The translations under genes were made by a program, and so were the position numbers. From the NCBI GenBank assembly GCA_964019335.1, contig OZ025757.1, forward strand, positions 152,547-216,546: a stretch of 64,000 nt of DNA, in the 5' to 3' direction. Positions 10,818 to 19,478 of this stretch are shown here, piece by piece. Numbering within the stretch: the first letter of the stretch is position 1; each line of letters begins with the position of its first letter. Source of the stretch: Diplonema japonicum. Lineage: Eukaryota; Euglenozoa; Diplonemea; Diplonemida; Diplonemidae. The notes under the pieces were generated by a model. It saw only the letters and a program-made list of their open reading frames with translations. It had not been told where the DNA came from and ran no database searches.

Positions 10818-13604
10818 CTACGAGCTGCCAGGAGGTGCGGTCCACTCCACCACCTCAGAGCCAGGGGTGTTCTTCACCACCTTCCCCAAGACACCATCGG
10901 TGAGCCAGGTCACCTCCGAACCCGACATATTAATTGTGACCTTAGCAACCGTCCACCCATCCCCACCCTGTGCCCTGATTCGAATAATGCGGGGGTGCTG
11001 CTGGATACCGGTTGCAGTCATTCCTTGAATACTCCCCTGGGCAGGGGCCACCACGCTCCCCACAATCTGAACACTCCCATCCCAGTACTCCACCTCAATG
11101 GGGAAGGAGTGCGACGACTCTGCATAAGTTTCCGAAGCGGTGGTTATCCCCACAGTGAAGGCCAATGAGTTCAAGGCGTACATGTTGCTCCGGAAGGTCC
11201 CCCCACAGAAGGCCTCCCCGTTCCCGATGCAAGGAGCGTTGCAATCCGCATCCGCAGCCGGAGCATTGGAACGGATGTCCTGTGTGCACCAACAGGTGTC
11301 TCCCTTCTGTATCCCAAAGTACTTGTAGTTCCGAACAGTGTCCGAGGCACAGTACGCTGCACAGTGCTCAACTGACATCTCTGCAGAGACGTACGCCGTC
11401 CTCCCAACATTGTCCTCGAAGCACCCCACATGAGAAAAACGTTCCGTGCTCGTCATTTCCATGTTTGAGTGCCCGCTGCCTAAACAGTCGACTGCGTTTG
11501 TTCTGACCGATTTCACAAGTTCGGGAACCCCGCCGCACCAACATTCGGATGCGAGGAGCGACCCTGCATGGGTGTGCCCGGCGGTACTGCACTCTGTGAA
11601 ACACTGCAGTGGTGTGAAAAACGCAACACGCCTCGACTTCACAGCACGGTTGTCGGCGAAGCATCCTGTGTCGTAGGACGTCAGTGTTGGGTTCTGCCCG
11701 CTGATGGTGAACCCCCACATAGATGAGATAGTGTCGGCCTTGGCCGTCACGAGCAGGATATTACCTGCCGCATACACATTTGTCTCTATTTTGTTAGCCG
11801 TTGAAATAAAATGTTCACCCACAATTGTTGGTACACGCGGAACGGTGATATCACGGATAATAACGCCGCCGGTAGATGCCTTAGCGACGACGAACAGTGC
11901 GTCACCGGACATCGCCATTGTGAAGGGCACGCTGGCCTGAGTCACAATGACTGCAGGTGAAGCGGGTGTCAGGACATCCACCACCATCAAGTTCGCAGTT
12001 CCAGCAACATATGCCGTCACACCTTTCACAAGAACATCGAACGCACCCTCAGCAATCGTAACATTCCCCAGGAACACCGGTGATGAGGGAACACACACGT
12101 CGAGAATATGCAGGCTGACACCGTCGACGAGGTACGCTTTTGTCTCTGAAACAATAACGGATTCTGAAGGCGTGACGGTGCTGTACTGCGCCACGCGTTT
12201 CAGAACGGTACCTTTGAAACTCAAAACCACAAGACCATGAGCGCCGCAAGCAAGGTACAACAAATCACCGTCAACATGAATCTTTCGGATGTCCGCTTGC
12301 AAATATTTCCCGACGAGTACCGGAACAGCCGAAATATCGATAACAAGCAGCTCGGCAGCGTTTGCAACATATAGTCGCTTGCCGCCCGACGACCCGATCG
12401 CAATGATTTCTTGTTGGTACTCGAAGAATGTCATGCTGACGAGGTCGGGACGGTAGATTTCAATCCCCGTCCCGTGGAAGCGAACGCTGGTCCCGTCGGA
12501 CGTAATGTGGGCGATCGGCGTGAATTCAGCAGGAGTGGGAAGTACATTTGCATTAACAGGGTGCGTGGGACGGTCGAAACGGGTGATGCTGCTCCAATCA
12601 AGATTGGCAATGAAGATCCCCTTCGACGTCGGAAAGAAAGCCGACGCACCAACAGTGTGTTCCGAACGGATCGACAACGTGGCACCAGAGATGTCATAAA
12701 CAATTATCTTCGTCTGCGTCATTACGTACAAATCGTCGCCCGACACCATCATATCCTTTATGTTACTGTCAACATATGTTGACTGTCCTATCGTCCACCA
12801 GTTGAACGAGTAGAACACACTTCCATGTGGACCATTAATGGGAGCTTTCTTCATTAAGTACAGGTCGGTGCCCTTGGCAGTGAACCCAACGTGCGGGCCC
12901 CCGATTACGAGAAAATCCATGTCTTGCAAGCTCGCATCGGTCTGCGTGTTGATTCTTTGTGACATGCTCAAGGGATTTCCGGTGCCAGGCAGATGAAATG
13001 TTTTCAGGCCCTCGTGGTCCGACCAGTAGTACCGCCAACCGACTTCAGTCGCCGTGTAGGATTTTTCTTCTCTGAAGACCCATGTGCGAGCCGATATGTG
13101 GTGTTGAAATTGTCCAACAAATGTGGGAGCGAACCTATCCGCCAAGCTGAATCGAATCACGAGCCCGGCTTCAAATAAGTACAACGCATTTTGAGACACT
13201 TGTACAGTGGCATCGATAAACCCTTGGCCGTTCGGCCTGCCGTGGAGTGTGACACCCTTCAACACAAGGTTGTGAGGGTCAGACCTGTCGAAATTCCAAA
13301 TCCAGTTATTCCCGATCAGGTACAAGGCGTCCGTCCCGGACAGTTCCACCTTCCACGCGCTCTCCTGGACCTTGTAGCCACCGATCAACACCACGTTTTG
13401 AGGGTCCGTGAAGTTGTAAACCAACACACCGATGTTTCCAACCGTGTACCCAATGTCCCCCATCACTTTCAAGTCGCGATGCTGCGCGCCTCCAGAGGGC
13501 CAATGATCGACGCCCCTTATGGTGTAATCGAGGGACGTAGCCGCTTCGGTGTTGCCAGCTGTCAGCAGGACACACAGAAGGAGAAGTATCTGCGGTGATT
13601 TCAT
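10818..13604 (-). CDS. Secreted LVIVD-propeller/WSC/PLAT-like protein, subfamily A copy 3 (928 aa)
   Basis: I start at the ATG at 13604 (MKSPQILLLLCVLLTAGNTE, a clear signal peptide). The frame is open to 13754, but that extension only translates A-runs into poly-Lys and U-rich sequence into Phe/Leu, so it is rejected. The body is propeller repeats (LYVANAAELLVIDI, DLLYLACGAHGLVVLSF). Two WSC domains follow (GCFADNRAVKSR..., GCFEDNVGRTAY... CIGNGEAFCGG), then the PLAT-like tail with GGDGWTVAKV. It is the most diverged of the five A copies in WSC1 and the tail. It shares the YAESSHSFPIEVEYW variant with copy 4 and the SAEMSVE variant with copy 5. An A15 run lies 5 nt before the ATG, with a further A26 upstream of it. 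Confidence 0.93.
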   Translation of the reverse strand: MKSPQILLLLCVLLTAGNTEAATSLDYTIRGVDHWPSGGAQHRDLKVMGDIGYTVGNIGVLVYNFTDPQNVVLIGGYKVQESAWKVELSGTDALYLIGNNWIWNFDRSDPHNLVLKGVTLHGRPNGQGFIDATVQVSQNALYLFEAGLVIRFSLADRFAPTFVGQFQHHISARTWVFREEKSYTATEVGWRYYWSDHEGLKTFHLPGTGNPLSMSQRINTQTDASLQDMDFLVIGGPHVGFTAKGTDLYLMKKAPINGPHGSVFYSFNWWTIGQSTYVDSNIKDMMVSGDDLYVMTQTKIIVYDISGATLSIRSEHTVGASAFFPTSKGIFIANLDWSSITRFDRPTHPVNANVLPTPAEFTPIAHITSDGTSVRFHGTGIEIYRPDLVSMTFFEYQQEIIAIGSSGGKRLYVANAAELLVIDISAVPVLVGKYLQADIRKIHVDGDLLYLACGAHGLVVLSFKGTVLKRVAQYSTVTPSESVIVSETKAYLVDGVSLHILDVCVPSSPVFLGNVTIAEGAFDVLVKGVTAYVAGTANLMVVDVLTPASPAVIVTQASVPFTMAMSGDALFVVAKASTGGVIIRDITVPRVPTIVGEHFISTANKIETNVYAAGNILLVTAKADTISSMWGFTISGQNPTLTSYDTGCFADNRAVKSRRVAFFTPLQCFTECSTAGHTHAGSLLASECWCGGVPELVKSVRTNAVDCLGSGHSNMEMTSTERFSHVGCFEDNVGRTAYVSAEMSVEHCAAYCASDTVRNYKYFGIQKGDTCWCTQDIRSNAPAADADCNAPCIGNGEAFCGGTFRSNMYALNSLAFTVGITTASETYAESSHSFPIEVEYWDGSVQIVGSVVAPAQGSIQGMTATGIQQHPRIIRIRAQGGDGWTVAKVTINMSGSEVTWLTDGVLGKVVKNTPGSEVVEWTAPPGSS

Positions 13605-13613
13605 ATCTCTTTT

Positions 13614-13645
<32 letters not shown>

Positions 13646-13985
13646 TGGTCAGAATCAGAAAAAGCAAAAAAAAGAGAAAAAAAAAAAAAAAAACAGGGGG
13701 AGAAAAAGAAAAAGGCAGAGCTGACAAAAATAAAAATAAAAAAAATTTAACCATCTACCAACGGACCATTTTTGCCCACAGGGGGTAAATTTTCAAAACT
13801 TCAAAAAAAAACTATTCTAGCGCAACGCCGGGGCTATATGCCCCCGGAAATGCCTCCAGATGTCCCAATTCTAGAGAGAGGGTACCCACAGCAGGGCCCA
13901 CCCCCACAACATTGTCAAAAATATCGTTCCCAAAGTGCTCGAGAGGGGTACAAAAAACAAGTCAAAAAAAATCGACTGTAAAATT
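13605..13985. other. Intergenic between copy 3 and a piggyBac-like remnant
   Basis: Poly(T)/poly(A) blocks 13610-13705, then a reverse copy of the CGTTGGTAGATGGTTA cassette at 13747-13764. I see no gene. Part of 13765-13985 may be the eroded 3' end of the adjacent transposase remnant. Confidence 0.55.
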
Positions 13986-14794
13986 CTATAAAAAGCTATT
14001 TAAGGCCTTCTTGACGCGGTTCGTACGTGCTCCAGGGCTGGGGCACTTGGTGGGGAGCGGGTCCTTTCCAGAGGGCCTCCGGTTTTCATTCTCTTTTGGC
14101 CGACACGTCAAATTTGACTTCACCAGAACATCCAACGTCGACAGAAAGCGCACAGGCATGATGTCATGCCACGTTGTGGTGCAAAGGATGCTCACGTGCT
14201 GGTGGAACTGGGTGTCTCCACAGGATGCGCGTCTTTGGGCTTGCGGCCTCGCTTCTTTGGGGCATCCATGATCTCCGGGAGGCCTTTGCGATAGGTAGAA
14301 GTCAGCACGCTTGTTTGTTTCGCTGCGGAAACACAGATTACCCAGAATAGTCAAAAAGCAGTCTCTTGACACGACGGTGGCGTACCCAGGGGTGTGGCTG
14401 AGAGACGTGGAGCCTGTGTGCCAGTAATCAGAATAATCTGGCTTGATATCCAAGTCCATCGACAAAAGGGCACCTAGGAAGGTACGCAAAGAAGCAGCAT
14501 CGAGATCCAGGGAAACACCTTTTTTAGCCGCATTTGCCACATTGTTCGAAGTTATGACCAAATAACGTTTGGGATGAGCATTTGGGAGAATATATGGTAT
14601 GGCGTTGAGCCTCTGATGTCAAAACAGGGTCCACAAGGATTCCGATCTTCACGAAACCGGATGCCTTCCAACTGCTCCGGCTTTGCCGTCCAATCACCCT
14701 GCTGTGACTCGGAATCGGTCGAATTCGTATCAGAATCACTGTCTGTATCAAAATTGCATAATAGGGATGAGCCATCAGTGCTACCATCACTCAT
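13986..14794 (-). pseudogene. piggyBac-like transposase remnant (frameshifted, internally deleted)
   Basis: Two overlapping minus frames (14552-14794 and 13986-14561) together resemble the N-terminal region of piggyBac transposases. There is an acidic head (TDSDSDTNSTDSES), then SLDLDAASLRTFLGALLSMD and KPDYSDYWHTGS, then SRDCFLTILGNLCF, which match the conserved xxFLGxxxxMxxxxxPxxxxYW and RFxxILxxLxF patterns. After LYLSQ-like text the frame passes into WHDIMPVRFLSTLDV, like the later W-D-x-x-P-V-x-x-L-S-T strand of the catalytic domain. Most of the DDD core is therefore missing. The frameshift near 14560 and the deletion make it inactive. It lies in the same orientation as the genes, between A copies 3 and 4. 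Confidence 0.7.
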
Positions 14795-15076
14795 AATGTC
14801 CTCTTCCGGCCTCTTTCTGGGTGCCCTTTTTTGAAGTGATTTTTAAGGGTAAATTTGGGCTGGCGTTTTTTTTTTATTTTTTTCATTTTCTTGCAAAGTT
14901 AGGGCAGCATTTTGTTTATATTTTTCATATTTTCCGCGCAGGACCCCGGATGCGAGAAGTGGCCGGGCTGTATTGCATTGAAAGCACTTTGCGCAAAAGA
15001 TTTTTTTTTTCAAATCGTCTCTATAAAGACGCTCGTTGGTAGATGGTTAAAAAAAAAAAAAAAAAAAGCTATTGAA

Positions 15077-15107
<31 letters not shown>

Positions 15108-15361
15108 CCGTCACGAGATATGAGTGTTAAAACAAATTTAAAATAGGGGGGGGGGGGGGGGGGGGCACGTTGGAAAGCGTTACCTTCAGGCTAAGGTGCG
15201 ATTCACTCACCCGCAGAGCCAGGAATAGAAGCGCTTTGCAGCAAGGGGAAAGAAAGAAGAAAGAAGAAGAAGAAGAAAAAGAAGAAGAAAATAAGATTGC
15301 TGCACACAACTCTTATGATTAAGTTACATTCTTTACCTGCATTTTAATATTTTTCGGCAAT
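14795..15361. other. Intergenic, no gene
   Basis: It holds the CGTTGGTAGATGGTTA cassette at 15031-15050 followed by an A run, a T run (15081-15107), a G run near 15147-15165 and a purine-rich GAA/AAG tract (15240-15292). No coding signal seen. Confidence 0.6.
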
Positions 15362-18154
15362 CTAAGAGCTGCCAGGAGGTGCGGTCCACTCCACCACCTC
15401 AGAGCCAGGGGTGTTCTTCACCACCTTCCCCAAGACACCATCGGTGAACCAGTTCGCCCCTAAACCAGCAAAGGTCATTGTGACTGCACGAATCTTCCAG
15501 CCATCCCCACCCTGTGCCCTGATCCGAACCTTGCGGGGGTGCTGCAGGATCCCAGTTGCAGTCATCACATGAACACTCCCCTGGGCAGGGGCCGCCACAC
15601 TCCCCACAACCTGAACACTCCCATCCCAGTACTCCACCTCAATGGGGAAGGAGTGCGACGACTCTGCATAAGTTTCCGAAGCGGTCACCACCCCCACAGT
15701 GAAGTCCATCGAGTTCAAGGCGTACATGTTGCTCCGGAAGGTCCCCCCACAGAAGGCCTCCCCGTTCCCGATGCAAGGAGCGTTGCAATCCCCACTTGCA
15801 GCCGGAGGCTTGGAGCGGATGTCCTGCGTGCACCAGCAGGTGTCTCCCTTCTGTATCCCAAAGAACTTGTAGTTCCGAACAGTGTCCCCACCACAGTACG
15901 CTGCACAGTGCTCAACTGACATCCCTGCAGAGACGTACGCCGTCCTCCCAACATTGTCCTCGAAGCACCCCACATGAGAGAAGCGGACAGAACTCTTCAC
16001 AGCCATGTTCCGGTGCCCGCTGGTTGCGCAGTCCGCTGCGTTTGTTCTGACCGACTGCGCAAGTTCAGAAGCCCTGCCGCACCAACATTCGGATGTGAAG
16101 AGCGTCCCTGCATGGGTGTGCCCGGCGGTGTTACACAGTGCAAAGCACTGCTGTGGTGTATAGGCTGCGACGCTCCTCGACTTCAGGGCACGGTAGTCGG
16201 CGAAGCATCCTATGCCGTAAGAAGTCATTGGGGGTGGTGTGTGTCCGCTTATGGTGAACTTCCACATGGGGTAGAGGACAGGGACGGTAGCAGTTTCCCC
16301 AATCACCGCAAGATGGTTGCCAACCGCATGAACAGACCCGGTGCGCAAGTAGAAAACACCACCGCTATCCACGCTGTCGGGCACACGGGGCAAACTAATA
16401 TCGTGAATCACAATATAAAAAACGCTGGGGCCTATCCTAACCATGCAGAAGAGGGCGTTCTCTGCGATGGCCACGGAGTAGCACCCGTTCCGAGTGATGT
16501 GGAAAGCAGGCTCCGAAGGTACCCCAACATCCACCACAAGCATGTTCGAGCTTGCAGACACGTAAGCCGTCTTGTCCTTCACAAGAACATCGTTCGCATC
16601 CACAATGTCCAGCTTCCCAAGCAACTTCGGCGACGACGGTTCACACACATCGAGAACCTGCAGACTCCGCCTGTCGACAAGGTACGCTGTTGTTCCCGAA
16701 ACGACAACGGATTCTAAAGGTCCGGCGGTGCTGAAGCGCCCCACCTTCCGCATTATGGAACCCCCTATGTTCATAACCACAAGACCCTTGAAACCGCAAG
16801 CAAAGTACGCGAAATCACCAACAACGCAAATCTTTCTCACATCCGGAAGCAAAACACGTTCAACAAGCCGGGGAGTGCTTGAAATGTCAAGAACAAGCAG
16901 TTCCTTAGCACTCGATACATATAGTTGGGTTCCGACAGACGCGAAGGCAAGAACCTGCTCCATATGCGGGTAAAACACCATATCAACAAGGCCCGGCCGG
17001 TAAATTTCAACCCCAACTGTATAAAAGCGAACGGTGGTCCCGTCGGGCGTGAGATGCGCAACGACGGTACATTGCGGCACCGGAAAACTGTTCGAAAGAA
17101 CCTTTTCAGTGGTGTAGTCATAGCGACTGAAACCGGGCTTGGACACGGTAATGTAAAACACCCCCTTTGTTGTAACGAATATCGCAGATGCTTGGACGAA
17201 ATGCCGGGTCAACAACACGGGGGTGAGCGTCGCTACATTGTACACCGCTAGGTACCTTTGCGTCAAAACATACAAAATGTTTCCACCGGATAGCTTCATC
17301 TCCACAATAGGAGAGTCTAGTGTGAATGTTGCCCAACTCCACGCGAATTCGTCGTATAAAAGTTCACCTCGCGGGCCTTCCATTTGCTTCTTAAATATTA
17401 CATTGAGATTTGTCCCCTTGGCGGTGAAGCCGGTGTGCGAATCTCGGATAATAAGCTGCGTAACAGAATTGAAAGCTGCATTAGTTTGATACCATTTTTC
17501 TGTCACGGATAACGGTTCTGATGGGACCGGCAAATCATTCGTCTTCAGCCCCGTCTCGTCTGTAAAATAGTATCGCCACCCGTTGTGATGGTAGAACCCA
17601 AACTCTTCTCTAAATATCATTGTGTGCACATTTCTGCCGGGTTTTTGAAAGGTTCCGACGTATGCCGGGGCGAATCGTTCTGCAATGTTAAACCTCACAA
17701 GATCGGAGGTGGTGCTGCTCATTCCCGAAAAATACAAGGCATCACCAAGAACTGCAAGGTGTAAAAATTCGAAGCCGACCGCCCTCCCGTGAGTGGCGCT
17801 TCCTTTTAAAATCAGTTTTTTGGGGTCGGTTCGGTCGAACGCCCATACTTTGCGCGGTCCGACGGCATATAATGTGTCGGAATAGAACAGAATTATTTTC
17901 CAGATCTCTTCTTCGACTTTGTAACCACCGACAAGCTTCACATTATTGACATCGGACAAGTCGTACGCCAACACCCCGGCGTTGCCGAGGCCTCCTGCCG
18001 TGTATCCAGTGTTTCCGGCCACTTTTAAGTCTCGTTGTATCATGCCCTGTGGGTTCCAGTGCTTCTTCTCGGCCAGCCGTATGATGGGTGAGGCATCTAC
18101 CAGGTTGATCAAAACCGTGCACAGTGCGAGAGATATAGAGGATAGTGTATTCAT
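15362..18154 (-). CDS. Secreted LVIVD-propeller/WSC/PLAT-like protein, subfamily A copy 4 (930 aa)
   Basis: Complete frame of 930 residues. The signal peptide is MNTLSSISLALCTVLINLVD. The propeller has LVIVD-type repeats (LYVSSAKELLVLDI, FAYFACGFKGLVVMNI, GTTAYLVDRRSLQVLDVCEP). The two WSC domains and PLAT-like tail differ from copies 2 and 5 at only a few sites. The WSC1 motif ECWCG is followed by R instead of G. The tail variant (TYAESSHSFP) is that of copy 3, whereas the WSC2 variant (SAGMSVE) is that of copy 2, so this copy is a patchwork. Unlike most relatives it has no A-run touching the ATG. The region upstream of the ATG is AG-rich (AGGGAAAAGTGAAAAG), with an A14 run about 50 nt upstream. 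Confidence 0.94.
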   Translation of the reverse strand: MNTLSSISLALCTVLINLVDASPIIRLAEKKHWNPQGMIQRDLKVAGNTGYTAGGLGNAGVLAYDLSDVNNVKLVGGYKVEEEIWKIILFYSDTLYAVGPRKVWAFDRTDPKKLILKGSATHGRAVGFEFLHLAVLGDALYFSGMSSTTSDLVRFNIAERFAPAYVGTFQKPGRNVHTMIFREEFGFYHHNGWRYYFTDETGLKTNDLPVPSEPLSVTEKWYQTNAAFNSVTQLIIRDSHTGFTAKGTNLNVIFKKQMEGPRGELLYDEFAWSWATFTLDSPIVEMKLSGGNILYVLTQRYLAVYNVATLTPVLLTRHFVQASAIFVTTKGVFYITVSKPGFSRYDYTTEKVLSNSFPVPQCTVVAHLTPDGTTVRFYTVGVEIYRPGLVDMVFYPHMEQVLAFASVGTQLYVSSAKELLVLDISSTPRLVERVLLPDVRKICVVGDFAYFACGFKGLVVMNIGGSIMRKVGRFSTAGPLESVVVSGTTAYLVDRRSLQVLDVCEPSSPKLLGKLDIVDANDVLVKDKTAYVSASSNMLVVDVGVPSEPAFHITRNGCYSVAIAENALFCMVRIGPSVFYIVIHDISLPRVPDSVDSGGVFYLRTGSVHAVGNHLAVIGETATVPVLYPMWKFTISGHTPPPMTSYGIGCFADYRALKSRSVAAYTPQQCFALCNTAGHTHAGTLFTSECWCGRASELAQSVRTNAADCATSGHRNMAVKSSVRFSHVGCFEDNVGRTAYVSAGMSVEHCAAYCGGDTVRNYKFFGIQKGDTCWCTQDIRSKPPAASGDCNAPCIGNGEAFCGGTFRSNMYALNSMDFTVGVVTASETYAESSHSFPIEVEYWDGSVQVVGSVAAPAQGSVHVMTATGILQHPRKVRIRAQGGDGWKIRAVTMTFAGLGANWFTDGVLGKVVKNTPGSEVVEWTAPPGSS

Positions 18155-18935
18155 CTTTTCACTTTTCCCTCTCCCTTTCCTCTCCCCTCCTCCTGGTATA
18201 AAAAGTTTTTTTTTTTTTTTCCAAAATTTTTAGAAATTACTTTAAGAATAACAAAAAAAAAAAAAAAAAAAAAAAAAAGAAAAGGGTGTTACTCGAAGAA
18301 TAGGTTAAAACTGAGCAAAAAAAAAAAAAAAAAAAAAAAAGAAGAAGAAGAAGCTCGGTCTCCCTTTACCCTCCTTTTTTTCTTCTATAACATATGACGT
18401 AATGTCTTTTTTTTTTTTTCCCCTCGCACTACTCCAAAAAAAAGGGGGGGTGGGGAAGGAAAAAAAAAAAAAAAAAAAAAAAAAACGGGCACAAGTTAGT
18501 TCGAAGCAAAATGAAGTGCCAGGAGAAGGGCAGAGAAAAAAAAAACTAAAAGGAAAAAAAAAAGGGGGAAAAAAAAATTGCGGTGCGCTGGTGCTTATAC
18601 CATGGACTGGGGGATCCTACATGCGTCTGTACACCATTCTGCTGTTGCGTCCTGGTGCCAGCCGTCGGAGTTTGTCAACTCAGTCATGGATGGTATCTGA
18701 GAACCTGCTCCAAGAATAGTCTCCAGATAAGGAGCTGTTTGGGTAGACGAGAACAAGGGTCTCTTGTCAAGGGGGTGTACTCTGGCGGCTTAGACCATCG
18801 TGGTGGTTGACCGCCTTCTTTGTTCCAAGGGTACCACTTCAACCTGGCAGTCAGAGTTTAAAAAAAAAAAAAAACTCGATAAAATTTCAGTGTGCATGGG
18901 GGTGCTCACTGGTAAAAAAAAAAAAAGTCGCTTCA

Positions 18936-18981
<46 letters not shown>

Positions 18982-19478
18982 GCTTTTTTTTTTTTTTTCC
19001 CGCTCTACAAGTGAAAGTCCCAGGCAAGCCTCTTATCAAGTGCGTAAAACCAAGGTTCGAGTGCACGGGCCATAAACAGTGTGCAAGGAAACAACTACAA
19101 TGTTATAGAAGAGAGCCGGTTCCAAAAGAGAAGGATGGGTGAAAGAAAGAAAAAAAAACGGGTGTAATAAGAGGCACTATTGCCTTTACGAAATGTAGAG
19201 CTGGTAAACCGAAACGAAAGGAGAGGGGGTGAACAAAAAAAAAAAAACCAAAACGAAACGAAAAAAAAATGGAGCGGTGCAAAGCAAAGTTCTTTTGAAT
19301 TGTACACAGAGTCGTGAACATATGCTGAAAGAGTGTTCAACATAAGACATAAGTATAATGAAACACCCCTCACCGTTGGACAATAAAAAAAAAAAAGAGA
19401 AGAAAATGCGCTTGCAGGTAATAGGAAAGACGAACAAGGAAATAGTATAGAAAGAAGAATAATACAACTCGCCGTAAT
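18155..19478. other. Intergenic, repeat fragments, no gene
   Basis: A-runs of about 24-30 (18252-18278, 18319-18340, 18940-18978) dominate. The segment 18590-18720 (CATGGACTGGGGGATCCTAC...) resembles 63700-63770 of repeat R1 at the right window edge. The cassette at 18875-18897 recurs at 34467-34489 and 49713-49734. No gene. Confidence 0.55.
18875..18897 (+). repeat. Short recurrent cassette (CTCGATAAAATTTCAGTGTG)
   Basis: CTCGATAAAATTTCAGTGTG follows an A-run here. Near-identical copies follow A-runs at 34467-34489 and 49713-49734. A G-rich stretch lies just downstream in two of the three. Function unknown. Confidence 0.7.

Noticed and set aside
13605-13754. N-terminal extension of subfamily A copy 3 to 13754
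   Set aside because: The extra 50 residues are poly-Phe/Leu and poly-Lys from homopolymers. The internal Met begins a normal signal peptide like those of the other paralogues.
19010-19085. Possible tRNA (GGTTCGAGTGC word)
   Set aside because: I could not form an acceptor stem or an anticodon arm around it.
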